Shown: positions 8,399 through 17,244 of the stretch, one piece after another
Numbering within the stretch: the first letter of the stretch is position 1
How the letters are laid out: each line of letters begins with the position of its first letter
NCBI RefSeq assembly: GCF_018256155.1
Contig: NZ_JAERLY010000018.1
Coordinates: forward strand, 1-40,180
Length of the DNA stretch: 40,180 nucleotides
Origin: Gluconobacter sp. Dm-62
GTDB lineage: Bacteria > Pseudomonadota > Alphaproteobacteria > Acetobacterales > Acetobacteraceae
Direction of reading: 5' to 3'
Translations under genes and position numbers: made by a program
The notes under the pieces: model-generated
The model's database searches: none
What the model was told of the DNA's origin: nothing
Seen by the model: the letters and a program-made list of their open reading frames with translations, nothing else

Positions 8399-8539
8399 GC
8401 CATCGTGCTGGATCGTAATGGAATTGCTTTCGATCTGGCAACCTCTCTCGCCCTCCCCACGTAGCAAAATCTCATCCAAAATTTTGCTCGGCATTTTCCT
8501 GATCTCAAAGGCTGGGCAGTGTTGACAAAAGGTCCATAG
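8399..8539 (+). pseudogene. Possible remnant of an unidentified gene
   Basis: Between the terminator and the DUF2256 gene one frame reads protein-like sequence (LDRNGIAFDLATSLALPT), a TAG, then QNLIQNFARHFPDLKGWAVL and a second stop. There is no start codon or ribosome site. No family was recognised. It may be a decayed gene end; chance is also possible. Confidence 0.25.
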
Positions 8540-8557
8540 CGGCGCTGGAGGAACAAC

Positions 8558-8749
8558 GTGGCCCGAGGACAAGGTAAGCTCGCCCCCAAACCCGCTAAGA
8601 AGGACCTACCCTCGAAGGTATGCCCCGTGTGCGATCGGCCGTTCACTTGGCGTAAGAAGTGGGCGAAGGACTGGGATCAGGTGAGGTATTGCTCCGAAGC
8701 CTGCCGGAGGAAAGGCCTTACTATCAGTGTGGCACGCCACTTTCAGTGA
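8558..8749 (+). CDS. DUF2256 domain zinc-ribbon-like protein
   Basis: The 63-residue product has the DUF2256 signature: a basic start, [14 protein letters not shown], then [10 protein letters not shown]. The four cysteines C22, C25, C45 and C49 form a likely zinc site. The start is GTG with a strong GGAGGAA at 8547-8553. DUF2256 genes are usually found near photolyase/cryptochrome-like or SDR genes, but their function is unknown. The last residues are less conserved than the rest. Confidence 0.88.
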   Translation: MARGQGKLAPKPAKKDLPSKVCPVCDRPFTWRKKWAKDWDQVRYCSEACRRKGLTISVARHFQ

Positions 8750-8782
8750 TGAAGAAAATATATAGGCAATTTAAGAGTGGAT

Positions 8783-9178
8783 ATGAAAATTTTGCCTGCT
8801 TCTCTACGTTTATTGCTTTCCGAAAAAAACGATATTCTGGATGTTGTGGGGCGTGAAAGAAGATCTGATCAGGAGAAAGGCCCTTGGTACAAGGGTAAAT
8901 GTTGTTCAGTCCATCCATCTCACTGGTCATACACGGGCGAAGGTTTAACCTCTGCCAATCGCTGGAGCCGGGAATATTATTTAACTTGGTTTGGATATTT
9001 TGAAGCATTCTCACCATCCGAACGTTGGCAGATGGAGGAAGAGGCTTCGCGGCACGATGCTGTGTCTGGCTGGCTTTCTGAAGATGGGCCAGTGTGCATC
9101 TCTGGGACCTTACAGATGCGTTGGGGGCCTGACCTTGTTCAGGAACTCTCATTGGTCGCAATGATGCCCATCTTCTAA
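8783..9178 (+). CDS. Hypothetical protein
   Basis: This open frame gives 131 residues from the ATG at 8783, which has AAGAG at 8773-8777; a GTG at 8777 is an alternative. The protein is soluble, acidic and rich in tryptophan (WSYTGEG, WSREYYLTWFGYFEAF, RWGPDLVQEL). No transmembrane segment or known motif was found. It lies 33 bases beyond the DUF2256 gene, in a region beginning to lose coding density, and may be a transferred gene. I do not recognise it. Confidence 0.5.
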   Translation: MKILPASLRLLLSEKNDILDVVGRERRSDQEKGPWYKGKCCSVHPSHWSYTGEGLTSANRWSREYYLTWFGYFEAFSPSERWQMEEEASRHDAVSGWLSEDGPVCISGTLQMRWGPDLVQELSLVAMMPIF

Positions 9179-9204
9179 TCGGGTGTTCGCGCATCGCAAG
9201 TCAG

Positions 9205-9405
9205 TTATTGAGCTGCTGAAATCCGAACTTGCGATGCTCGAAGGCCCGTCTTGGCCGCGCGCTTCCAAAGCCTGTCTGATCCGGACAGGTTTCTGTCGTC
9301 ATGGTTCTTCCGGAATGAAAATGCCGTGGCGGTCTCGAACCCGTCTTTACGCAGCTTCTCCTCTGCACGGTTTGCATATCGCGCAATGGCCTCGCGAATT
9401 TCTTC
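9205..9405 (-). pseudogene. Fragment of a UmuC-like Y-family DNA polymerase
   Basis: Reading the minus strand from 9405 gives EEIREAIARYANRAEEKLRK followed by DGFETATAFSF, ending at TAA (9205-9207). This closely resembles the little-finger region of UmuC-type translesion polymerases, which carries 'xxxxYxxRAxEKLRxxG' followed by a beta strand. A stop lies just upstream at 9406-9408, and no catalytic palm is present, so it is a dead fragment. The identification is from pattern memory only. Confidence 0.45.
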
Positions 9406-9486
9406 TCACGTCCAGAGTAGATGGTCGAGCGTCGGAGGCGCTACTTTTCAGACCTTTCCACCGATCGCAACCTATATCGAGAGTGA

Positions 9487-9594
9487 CCTTGTCCTCACCT
9501 TACCCGGACACTTGCATTGGAACTGACAGGTCATAATATTCGCGTGAATGCGGTGGGATCAGGAGATATCGTGATAAATATTCTCAACCAGTGA
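9487..9594 (+). pseudogene. C-terminal fragment of a short-chain dehydrogenase
   Basis: After a stop at 9484-9486, the frame reads HLTRTLALELTGHNIRVNAV then GSGDIVINILNQ and TGA. The 'TRTLALEL..xNIRVNAV.PGDI' stretch is the hallmark region after the SDR catalytic Y-x3-K. The canonical proline is replaced by serine, and everything N-terminal is missing, so it is a remnant. Confidence 0.75.
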
Positions 9595-9775
9595 AGGTTG
9601 CTAAAGTGAACTTTTTCCCGTTTTAAACGAGGTTAACTTCATGGTTGGGTCGATCGAAATGGTATAGGAAAAGCATCATACTTCCCTATTGGACAGGACT
9701 GCAGCTAATCTAAAACCTATGATTTCGTCCAAAGAGGACATTACATCTTTGTTCTTCATCCGGATCTGAAAAATT

Positions 9776-10207
9776 TTAACGCTCTGATGCACTTTCAAAC
9801 CGCAGAGTCCCGGCTATTTGCGGCAACATCCCAGTATCGTTCGGGTGATTGATGCCATCCGTTACCGGTACTTCCGGAAAGTCAAAAGGACTGACCCCAT
9901 CCAGGCAGGCCACGTTTACGGCATGACGGTTCGGATCAGAGCGACGCTGATGATGCGTATGTATTCCGCAGCGAGAACAGAAGAAGTGCTGTGCTGTCCC
10001 TGTATTAAACCGGTAGGTCGTCAGCATATTCTCACCCTGAAGAATTTTTATCCCATCGAGTGCTGTCATTGCCACCACCGAACCGCGCATTCGGCAATAA
10101 GAGCAGTTGCAGCGACGGACTAATTTGAACCCGTCGCTGAGACTGACTTCAAAACGTACGGCACCGCAGTGACATCCCCCTGCTTGATTTTTGATAATGT
10201 CTGTCAT
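9776..10207 (-). CDS. GFA family protein (CENP-V/GFA zinc domain)
   Basis: The 143-residue protein has the Gfa-type Zn-binding cysteine pattern: GGCHCGAVRFE (C12, C14), RRCNCSYCRM (C33, C35, C38) and HFFCSRCGIHT (C77, C80). The family was named after a protein proposed to help glutathione react with formaldehyde, but most members are uncharacterised, so I assign no reaction. It is a single gene with its own promoter region, 67 bases from the 3' end of the MFS gene. Confidence 0.9.
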   Translation of the reverse strand: MTDIIKNQAGGCHCGAVRFEVSLSDGFKLVRRCNCSYCRMRGSVVAMTALDGIKILQGENMLTTYRFNTGTAQHFFCSRCGIHTHHQRRSDPNRHAVNVACLDGVSPFDFPEVPVTDGINHPNDTGMLPQIAGTLRFESASER

Positions 10208-10274
10208 GATTTTTTCCTTCTGATCATAAGTAGTCTGCGTTACTAGAAGCAGTCTTGGTGTGGTTCAGGCGATC

Positions 10275-11477
10275 TCATGCTGGTTTCATGAAGGAGCCCA
10301 GTCGCAGCACCATTGGTACAATGAGCAGAGCTGTCGCGGCCGTTGCAAGTTGACCTGCGGTACGCCCGACATGATCAGCGAGAACACCATAGGCAATCGG
10401 TGCCAGTCCGCCCGCGCCGATCACCCCTGTATAGAACACGGCAAAGGCCCGGCCTGTATCTCCACCGGGTGCTAACTCAGGCACTGTTCCGTACAGGACG
10501 GAGGACGTACCGTTCAGGACAATCCCAAGAAGGGGAAGCAGTACCAGTGTGCCTGACAGCGGCGTAAACAACGTGGCGATGATCAGCAGTGATGTCGTCG
10601 TTTCCGTTACGACAACGCTTCTGACGATGCCAAAATGATCGCCCAGCCACCCGCAGGTTGCCTTTCCCAACGCACCCCCACCAAAGAGGAGTGCCAGGGC
10701 AATTCCGACTGTTGCTGACGAACCGCCACGACCATGAATGAGAAAGGGCAGGAACAGCAGATAGCCCATCCGTGTCGCTGTATCGAAAGCCCCTATCGCC
10801 AGAAGCCATGCAAAGCCAGTGTGCCTGCCGGAAGACACCTTGTCTGGGGATATCGCTGCGCCAGGCGTAATTTTCCAGGGTGTGAGCTTTATCAGCACAA
10901 GGGACAGGGCCAGTCCCAGTAGCGCAAGGCTGGCTGTTATCGGGCGCCAGGCGAAGACGGGCAGCAAAAGCGCAATGAGGGCTGGCAGGACTGCTTTGCC
11001 CAGATCGCCGGAGAAATTATAAAGACTGAGGGGGCGTCGTGCCGCATCGCCATAGCACTCGGTGATCAATTGTGATGCCCGCGGATGCTGGATACTCGAT
11101 CCGATGCCCGCGAGAACAAGGCCACAGCACAATCCGACAAAACCCATCGGAACAGCCATAACCGCCAGACCCGTCGCTGCAATCACTGTGGACAGGACCA
11201 GCGCGTTGCGTGGCGAGATGCCATTCAGCAGGTGATCCGCAGGGACCTGAAGACCACCCATCGTGCCAAAATAGAGGGCACGCACGATCGCAAGCCCGGC
11301 ATAGGACAGGCCGAACTGCGATTGCCAGATTGGAAGGAAGGCATAGAGCCCGTCTGTATAACCATCATGCAGAGCGTGGGCGAGGCACGCAGCCATCAGT
11401 CCGCGCCTCTGTTCCTGAGCACAGGGGATTTGGCGTACTGCGAGCTTCGTTGGGGCGCTTATTTGCATGTCACACAC
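10275..11477 (-). CDS. Major facilitator superfamily transporter
   Basis: The 400-residue polytopic inner-membrane protein has about 12 hydrophobic segments in two six-helix halves. The early part (ACLAHALHDGYTDGLYAFLP) resembles Fsr-type (fosmidomycin resistance) drug exporters, and GKATCGWLGDHFG in the second half is the MFS loop motif. It is divergent from a GcvA-type LysR gene across 91 bases, so it is probably induced by the compound sensed by that regulator. Export of a small drug-like or acidic compound is plausible; the substrate is not known. Confidence 0.88.
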   Translation of the reverse strand: MCDMQISAPTKLAVRQIPCAQEQRRGLMAACLAHALHDGYTDGLYAFLPIWQSQFGLSYAGLAIVRALYFGTMGGLQVPADHLLNGISPRNALVLSTVIAATGLAVMAVPMGFVGLCCGLVLAGIGSSIQHPRASQLITECYGDAARRPLSLYNFSGDLGKAVLPALIALLLPVFAWRPITASLALLGLALSLVLIKLTPWKITPGAAISPDKVSSGRHTGFAWLLAIGAFDTATRMGYLLFLPFLIHGRGGSSATVGIALALLFGGGALGKATCGWLGDHFGIVRSVVVTETTTSLLIIATLFTPLSGTLVLLPLLGIVLNGTSSVLYGTVPELAPGGDTGRAFAVFYTGVIGAGGLAPIAYGVLADHVGRTAGQLATAATALLIVPMVLRLGSFMKPA

Positions 11478-11568
11478 AAGTCCTTTCGCAAGCCATGTTA
11501 AACGTGTGACTTTTTAGAAAATAGATGGAATATTCTCACCATACTGGTCAGATTTTATCACGGATTTC

Positions 11569-12474
11569 ATGCGCCATCTGCCTCCTCTCAATGCCCTGCG
11601 CGTTTTCGAAGTTGCAGCCCGAACGGGCAGCTATACCGAGGCTGCGTCGGAGCTGGGCCTTACTCATGGTGCGGTCAGCCGCCAGATAGCGTTATTGGAG
11701 AGTTGGCTGGGTCAGCGGCTTTTCAGTCGATCCGGACGACGCATGGTCGCAACACCAATTGCCCGCAGCTTCGCGGGTGAGGTCAGCGGCGCCTTCGAAC
11801 GGATGACGGCCGCTGCTGAAGCGTGCGGACGCACTGATGCGCGCCGAATTCTGCGCGTCAATGTGCCGGTCAGCTTTGCCATGCGCTGGCTGATTCCAAG
11901 ACTGGACCGCTTCCATACCGCCTGTCCGTCGGTGGAAGTTGTGGTGACGACCGTCTCGACAGTGCATGAGGAACTCCGCGGCGGCTTTGACGTCGCTATC
12001 CGGCGCGGCGTGGCAGGCGCTGGCTCGTGGCCTCACCACCGTGCCACTCATGTGCTGGATGATGTCGATACGCTGATTATGAGCCCGTCCTTGTTCGCTC
12101 AGCGGCCCATCCTTGATCTTGCCGATCTTGAGGATCACAGACTACTGGCGACCGAGACGCGCCCGGGAGACTGGATCGACTGGCTTGAGGCCGCAAAACT
12201 GCCTCATCTTATCGGTCGTCCCCGGACGCTATTCGATCATTTTTTCATTACCCGGCAAGCTGTGATGGACGGGCTGGGCGTGGGGATCGGCCCCTTGCCA
12301 ATGCTCGATATCGATATTGCGATGGGACATCTTGTCACCCCCCTTCCACACATCCGGGTGCACCGGACAGGTTATGTCGCATTGCTTCCCGAAGGGACCG
12401 ACAGGACTGCGCACTCAATGCGTTTCGTTGAGTGGCTTGCCGGAGAGAGCGGGCGGGCAACCCCACTTGCCTGA
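11569..12474 (+). CDS. LysR family regulator, GcvA type
   Basis: The 301-residue protein begins MRHLPPLNALRVFEVAARTG, the characteristic start of GcvA-like LysR regulators, with the helix-turn-helix at about 18-45 (YTEAASELGLTHGAVSRQI). The C-terminal effector domain follows. It probably controls the divergent MFS gene. The gene ends 47 bases before the tail of the convergent FAD monooxygenase gene. Confidence 0.92.
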   Translation: MRHLPPLNALRVFEVAARTGSYTEAASELGLTHGAVSRQIALLESWLGQRLFSRSGRRMVATPIARSFAGEVSGAFERMTAAAEACGRTDARRILRVNVPVSFAMRWLIPRLDRFHTACPSVEVVVTTVSTVHEELRGGFDVAIRRGVAGAGSWPHHRATHVLDDVDTLIMSPSLFAQRPILDLADLEDHRLLATETRPGDWIDWLEAAKLPHLIGRPRTLFDHFFITRQAVMDGLGVGIGPLPMLDIDIAMGHLVTPLPHIRVHRTGYVALLPEGTDRTAHSMRFVEWLAGESGRATPLA

Positions 12475-12521
12475 CAGGCGAGTATGATAAACGTCCGACT
12501 TTTTTCTCCTACGCCCGTGTT

Positions 12522-14135
12522 TTACGATCCAATGATAGCGGACACTGTCTTGGCGGGTCGGGCTGTCTCACGCGCCGAGATGAGAATTTTCAATAGATCC
12601 TCTTCCCGAAATACCCCGGTTCGCACGGCTTTCCAGATCACAAACCCGTCGGTACGGACAAGCACGGCTCCTGTCTCGGAGATTCCATACGCGGTGGGAA
12701 AATCACCCCTGGGGCCCTGTAGATCACGCCCGATCACAAGGCACTGCACCGGCAATTCGTGAAGGCGACATGCAGTCTCTGCCGCCCTGCACCATGATTG
12801 CGCCTTGCTACCCGCCAAGAGCACCAGACTTTCGCCAAAAAGGTCGAGGCTGGACAGGCTCACACCGGCCTGGTGCAACCAGATGTGCGGCGCGCGCGTC
12901 CCTGGCTCAGCATGAAGATTGCGCGGATGCACAACAAGCGGGTTAGGAATGATCCCGATGTGAGGAAGGATCGGATAGCGGTATCCCATGCTGATCATTT
13001 CTTCATCCAGAACCGGCTGAAGCGCCTCAAGCGGAAGCTGAGCATTTGATCGGTGTGCCAGCCTTGCCGTGGCTTGGGCGACAACCATTTGCACGACAGG
13101 TGCGCGCTCGGCTTCGTAAAAATCGAGCAACGATTCAGGAGCGTTTTGCTGAATCACTGAGACAAGTTTGAGGGCGAGGTTATGAGCGTCGTGAATGCCC
13201 GTATTGGCGCCAAAGCCGCCGAGAGGTGGGGTTGAGTGAATAGCATCTCCCGCCAGAAAGACCCTGCCCTTTCGAAAGTTCTCGGCATACCACGACGAGA
13301 GGCACCAGGAATGGATGTCAATGACCTCGATCTGTTGTGACGGCAATCCCAAACACCGGGCCGCGAGTGAGTAACAATTTTCAGGCGTGAAGCGTGCCCT
13401 GTCATCGGGGTTCGTTGGGTCATATTCAATGCTTAGAACGACCGAGGTGAGATCGGTACTCCAGGACATGAAGCCAGCGATATCGGGCTGTCGCACCCAT
13501 GCGAAGCTCAGTGGCCTTCCTCGCAGCGCTTCGCGGATATCACAGCGGATCGTAATGCTCATGGAGTGGACAAGATCGCCCAAGCCTATGGTCCCGATCC
13601 CCAAAATGTCGCGCACCATGCTCTTGCTGCCGTCACATCCGATCACGAAATCGGCGTGAAGCAGGTTCTTGGTGCCATCAGCAGCTTTGATCGTCGCGGT
13701 TGCACCGTTCGCATGCTGGTCGAGCGCTGTCAGGGCATGAGCAAAATGAATACGCGCGCCAAAGAGCTCCGCTGTATCGCGAACCACACATTCCAGATCC
13801 TGCTGCTTGATGGAAGAGGCGACGCAGGGCGAAGCTGCGCTCTCACCCACGGCTGGCAGCGTCCAGCGCTGGATCTCCTCTCCTGCGAGGGAGTGAACGA
13901 TCGCCGCCTCGCTCAATGTCCCGGGTGGGGTTGTGATCTTTTGCTCGATACCGAGAGAGCGATAGAGTTCGATGGTGCGAGGATAGAAAAACTTGGCGCG
14001 TAAGCGCTTGGACGGAGAGGTTCGCCTTTCGACAAGAACGGTATCAACGCCGTGTTTTTCCAGGAAAGCAGCCGCCGTCAGTCCGACAATTCCGCCACCA
14101 ATGACGAGGACTTTACAGGACGAGGGGATCGACAT
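12522..14135 (-). CDS. FAD-dependent monooxygenase, PheA/TfdB type
   Basis: This 537-residue flavoprotein hydroxylates an aromatic or polyketide-like substrate using NAD(P)H and oxygen. Motifs are the N-terminal dinucleotide loop VIGGGIVG (residues 11-18), the DG motif VIGCDGSKSMVRD, and the second FAD motif FLAGDAIHSTPPLGGFGANT. The C-terminal 150 residues form the thioredoxin-like domain of the phenol hydroxylase group. It faces a MarR gene across a short region with a perfect palindrome, so a phenolic-type inducer is likely. Its Shine-Dalgarno (GGAG) lies about 11 bases from the ATG, rather far. The substrate is unknown. Confidence 0.9.
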   Translation of the reverse strand: MSIPSSCKVLVIGGGIVGLTAAAFLEKHGVDTVLVERRTSPSKRLRAKFFYPRTIELYRSLGIEQKITTPPGTLSEAAIVHSLAGEEIQRWTLPAVGESAASPCVASSIKQQDLECVVRDTAELFGARIHFAHALTALDQHANGATATIKAADGTKNLLHADFVIGCDGSKSMVRDILGIGTIGLGDLVHSMSITIRCDIREALRGRPLSFAWVRQPDIAGFMSWSTDLTSVVLSIEYDPTNPDDRARFTPENCYSLAARCLGLPSQQIEVIDIHSWCLSSWYAENFRKGRVFLAGDAIHSTPPLGGFGANTGIHDAHNLALKLVSVIQQNAPESLLDFYEAERAPVVQMVVAQATARLAHRSNAQLPLEALQPVLDEEMISMGYRYPILPHIGIIPNPLVVHPRNLHAEPGTRAPHIWLHQAGVSLSSLDLFGESLVLLAGSKAQSWCRAAETACRLHELPVQCLVIGRDLQGPRGDFPTAYGISETGAVLVRTDGFVIWKAVRTGVFREEDLLKILISARETARPAKTVSAIIGS

Positions 14136-14150
14136 GAGAGGAACGACTCC

Positions 14151-14163
14151 TTAGATTATCTAA
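14151..14163. promoter_or_regulatory. Probable MarR operator
   Basis: TTAGATTATCTAA is a perfect inverted repeat of two 6-bp arms around one central T. It sits between the divergent monooxygenase and MarR genes, 15 bases upstream of the former's ATG. It fits the size and AT-rich character of MarR-type sites and would let the regulator control both genes. Confidence 0.75.
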
Positions 14164-14186
14164 TAACATACTTAGGAGATCGAACT

Positions 14187-14642
14187 ATTATTCCGCCAGA
14201 GTCAAGCGATCGCTTTGCGCGCTACGTCCCCACAATCCAGCTTTTTGCTGCCCGGCTTGTGCTGTTTCATCAGAAAGTCGCCGAGCGCCTCGGTCTCACC
14301 GCGACGGAGTTCAAGTGTTTGCGACTGATTGATCTGCTTGGGCCGTTGCCGATGACCCGCCTGGCTCAGGAAGCCGGGCTGCAGCTTGGCACCGTCTCAG
14401 GCCTGATCGAGAAGCTGGAAGCTCAGAAGCTGGTCGATCGCGCACGGGACCCGGCCGACAAGCGCAGGGTCCTTTTGAAGGCGAGAATCTCGATTTCGGA
14501 ACAGGCGTCAGCGCTCTACCGGGAACTGGGTGAGACGATGCGACACGAACTGGACGGCTACAGTGAGGCTGAGTTTGAGGTCATCATGCGCTTTCTCACT
14601 CGAACGGGTGAAGCCCTTGCCACGTCAATCAAGGCGCTTTGA
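14187..14642 (+). CDS. MarR family transcriptional regulator (unusual start codon)
   Basis: The frame encodes a MarR-type winged-helix protein of about 151 residues: an N-terminal helix (RYVPTIQLFAARLVLFHQK), recognition helix region (MTRLAQEAGLQLGTVSGLIE), and the wing with VDRARDPADKRRVLL. No ATG, GTG or TTG lies at a sensible place. The frame runs back to an ATG at 14052, but that start would lie within the divergent monooxygenase gene and span the operator. An AGGAG at 14174-14178 is placed 8 bases before ATT at 14187, so a rare ATT start is the best guess. GTG at 14259 would remove the first helix. The domain assignment is sure; the start is not. Confidence 0.85.
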   Translation: MIPPESSDRFARYVPTIQLFAARLVLFHQKVAERLGLTATEFKCLRLIDLLGPLPMTRLAQEAGLQLGTVSGLIEKLEAQKLVDRARDPADKRRVLLKARISISEQASALYRELGETMRHELDGYSEAEFEVIMRFLTRTGEALATSIKAL

Positions 14643-15297
14643 AATGGTAACGCCAGCGTCAGCAATGGTACTCTTAGCCAAGGGTGATTCCTGTCACATT
14701 ATCGCAGCGTTTCGGCGCCTTGTTTGAATTGGCTGGCCGAATATCCAAAAACAGGCATGGTTCTGGATTGTGAAAAACTATCTGTGCGATTGTTGTTGAT
14801 GAATGGTTTGCGGACCATGATGACTCTGGTGAGCCGGTACGCGTTCGGTCATTGACGGTGAAATAACAGATATAGAGACGCTCTCCCTGCGATTACTTGC
14901 GATTTTCGATCTCACTATTCTGAAATCGCGGGTTCTCCTGCCCATTCACTGCCGAACGAATCCTAAAAGCAAGAAATGATTTCGGGAGTACCACGTCTAG
15001 CTTTCATATAGTCATAGGCTGTCAATACTCCTCTCAGATATTGAAATTAGGGCTGAGCTCACAAAGCGTATGATAGATGTTGTCGCAAAACGCCTCAATA
15101 GCTCCGCCTTGGGGCAGGACTTCTTTTTGCATCGTATTGTTCTGGTCGCCTTGGTAAATGGTAAGGTGCTTTTTTGCGGACTGTACCAATGCAATCTTCA
15201 ATCGGGATCTGAATAGATATTTAGATATTTTTTGGAAATTCGCCTGCCGCAGAGTACTGTTCGATATTGACTCTTGCCCTCAGTGGAATGCCTCATG
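14643..15297. other. Intergenic stretch with only weak coding traces
   Basis: No intact gene, RNA gene or clear terminator was found. Two start-less open frames are protein-like. One, at 14774-14866, reads AIVVDEWFADHDDSGEPVRV. The other, at 15001-15216, includes SDIEIRAELTKRMIDVVAKR and HRIVLVALVNGKVLF. Neither matches a family I know; they may be remnants of deleted genes. Confidence 0.45.
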
Positions 15298-16116
15298 ATG
15301 TCAGCTATTCGTTTTTTCGGCACTGCCAGTCTGCTTGTGTCCCTGCTCGCTTCCGGGCAGTCCCATGCACAACCGGATGCATCGTTGTCGCCCCGCCTTT
15401 CCGTCCCTAATCGGACCCCAAAATTTATTGCCCGGGATCCAGCGCGTCACCCTGTTCAGGAACTGGCTTTTCTGGGGCTGACTCCCACATCCTCGGTCAT
15501 CGAAATCTGGCCTGGGAGCGGATACTGGACAGAGATCCTTGCACCTTATCTCCATGATCACGGACGCTATGCACTCGCCCTTGGCGATATAAATGGGTCC
15601 CATGTCGAGAAGGCTTTCGCAAAACCGCCTTCCTTTCTATCCCAACCACCTGCTGCTGCACCCTATGATCGCATTACCCTCACCGAACTCGCTCAGGGCC
15701 ATGATCAGATCGGAGTTCCGGGAAGCGCCGATATTGTTCTGACATTCAGAAATCTTCACAACTGGATGCAGCAGGGTGACGTGCCTGAGATGCTAGCCGC
15801 AATTCACCGTGTCCTGAAGCCCGGAGGCATCTTCGGGGTCGAAGACCATCGTAGTCACCTGCCCGGCCTTCAGGATCCCAAGGCGAAAGATGGTTATGTC
15901 CAGCAGGATTATGCCATCCGGCTTATCGAGGCTGCCGGGTTCCGTCTGGTTGGGACTTCGGAGATCAATGCCAATCCCAAGGACACTACCAACTGGCCCA
16001 AAGGGGTCTGGACCCTTCCGCCCTCTCTGGCTCTGGGAGATAAGAATCGGGAGCGTTACATAGCCATCGGCGAAGCTGACAATTTTGTTCTGAAGTTTGT
16101 CAGGATTGGTCAATAA
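15298..16116 (+). CDS. Class I SAM-dependent methyltransferase-like protein with signal peptide
   Basis: The protein starts with a cleavable Sec signal ([20 protein letters not shown], cut near SHAQ) and then a methyltransferase fold: [20 protein letters not shown] is motif [15 protein letters not shown] motif II region, and [14 protein letters not shown] motif III. ATG at 15298 gives 272 residues; TTG at 15274 and ATG at 15295 are alternatives. This family of exported methyltransferase-like proteins is seen in several Proteobacteria, although SAM is not expected in the periplasm. The exported form is therefore either catalytically inactive, cytosolic-anchored, or binds something else. The gene ends overlapping the convergent flavin oxidoreductase by 7 bases. 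Confidence 0.85.
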   Translation: MSAIRFFGTASLLVSLLASGQSHAQPDASLSPRLSVPNRTPKFIARDPARHPVQELAFLGLTPTSSVIEIWPGSGYWTEILAPYLHDHGRYALALGDINGSHVEKAFAKPPSFLSQPPAAAPYDRITLTELAQGHDQIGVPGSADIVLTFRNLHNWMQQGDVPEMLAAIHRVLKPGGIFGVEDHRSHLPGLQDPKAKDGYVQQDYAIRLIEAAGFRLVGTSEINANPKDTTNWPKGVWTLPPSLALGDKNRERYIAIGEADNFVLKFVRIGQ

Positions 16117-17111
16117 CCCTGTTCAGCTTTGTGTGCAGGACTCATGAGCGCATGAGCGATACCACTGAGGGTCCGCCGCCTGTCCACCTGAGAGAAGAGT
16201 GGTGCGCCGATCAGGAGTTCGTCGGGACTATATCGATCCACGAAGGCTGAGATGTTTTGCGTAACGTCTTCTGCTATTCCCACAAAAGTGTAGCGCAGCG
16301 TGCTTTCCAGCAGGCGTTGTTCCTGGCTATTCCAGGACACGGGTCGAGGGGCTGGAAAAGTCGTTGGGCGCCCCTGACGCAAAGCAATAAAGTGCTGTTG
16401 CAGAGATGTGGCTGCATGTTGTGCTTCAGCGTTCGTTTCACCGATGATCGCGTTGATGCCCAGCATGGCATAAGGCGTTTGCAGTCGTTCCGATGGTTCA
16501 AACCGTTCCCGGTAAAGCACCAGTGCTTCTTCCATCAGGTCGGGGGCAAAGTGACTGGCGAATGCGAATGGTAATCCCATGATGGCGGCCATATGAGCGG
16601 AGAACAGAGAGGATCCCAGCAGCCAGATCGGTACAGCCAGCCCTGCCCCCGGAACCGCAACGACAGTCTGTTCTGGTTGCGGCGCATCAAAATAACGCAT
16701 CAACTCAACGACATCATGTGGAAAACGATCAGCAGAAGCCGGATCACGGCGTAATGCACGCATCGTTGCCTGATCAGAGCCGGGCGCACGTCCAAGGCCG
16801 AGATCAATCCGGCCGGGGTAAAGGGATTCCAGCGTGCCAAACGCTTCAGCGACAGCAAGCGGGGCATGATTGGGCAGCATGATCCCACCTGCACCCACCC
16901 GGATGGTTTTGGTCGCCCCTGCAACATAGCCGATCACAACTGCGGTTGCAGCGGAGGCAATGCCCGGCATTGCATGATGTTCAGCCAGCCAGAAGCGTTG
17001 AAAGCCCAGACTTTCTGCATGACGCGCAAGATCCGCGCTGCGATGAAGCGCGTCGGCTGCCGAGCTACCTTCGGTGATGAATGCAAGATCGAGAACTGAA
17101 AGTGGGATCAT
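16110..17111 (-). CDS. LLM-class flavin-dependent oxidoreductase (luciferase-like)
   Basis: The 333-residue protein belongs to the bacterial luciferase-like monooxygenases of the MsnO8 group: [13 protein letters not shown] start, [34 protein letters not shown] and [13 protein letters not shown] are typical. Such enzymes use reduced FMN or F420 and oxygen to oxidise small molecules. It is a lone gene, convergent with the methyltransferase and followed upstream by the amidohydrolase tail. Its partner flavin reductase is not in the window. Confidence 0.93.
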   Translation of the reverse strand: MIPLSVLDLAFITEGSSAADALHRSADLARHAESLGFQRFWLAEHHAMPGIASAATAVVIGYVAGATKTIRVGAGGIMLPNHAPLAVAEAFGTLESLYPGRIDLGLGRAPGSDQATMRALRRDPASADRFPHDVVELMRYFDAPQPEQTVVAVPGAGLAVPIWLLGSSLFSAHMAAIMGLPFAFASHFAPDLMEEALVLYRERFEPSERLQTPYAMLGINAIIGETNAEAQHAATSLQQHFIALRQGRPTTFPAPRPVSWNSQEQRLLESTLRYTFVGIAEDVTQNISAFVDRYSPDELLIGAPLFSQVDRRRTLSGIAHALMSPAHKAEQGY

Positions 17112-17244
17112 CTGGAAGGCCCTGTCACCAGTGTCTCATACAGGTGGGGTGGACTGTGATACGTGCCAAGCAGAAAAAGACAAACCTTCTGAAACTCTGC
17201 GAGCGTTCCTCTGATCCCAGATACCTGTCTCAGGCAAGGCTAGA

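Larger units (their letters stand above)
9179..9775. other. Gene-poor stretch with degraded gene pieces
   Basis: No intact gene is visible. It contains a UmuC-like fragment on the minus strand and an SDR C-terminal fragment on the plus strand, listed separately. The last 180 bases (9595-9775) show nothing recognisable. Confidence 0.6.

Noticed and set aside
14052-14186. Upstream extension of the MarR frame to an ATG at 14052
   Set aside because: It overlaps the monooxygenase coding region and runs through the operator; the added residues do not look like MarR.
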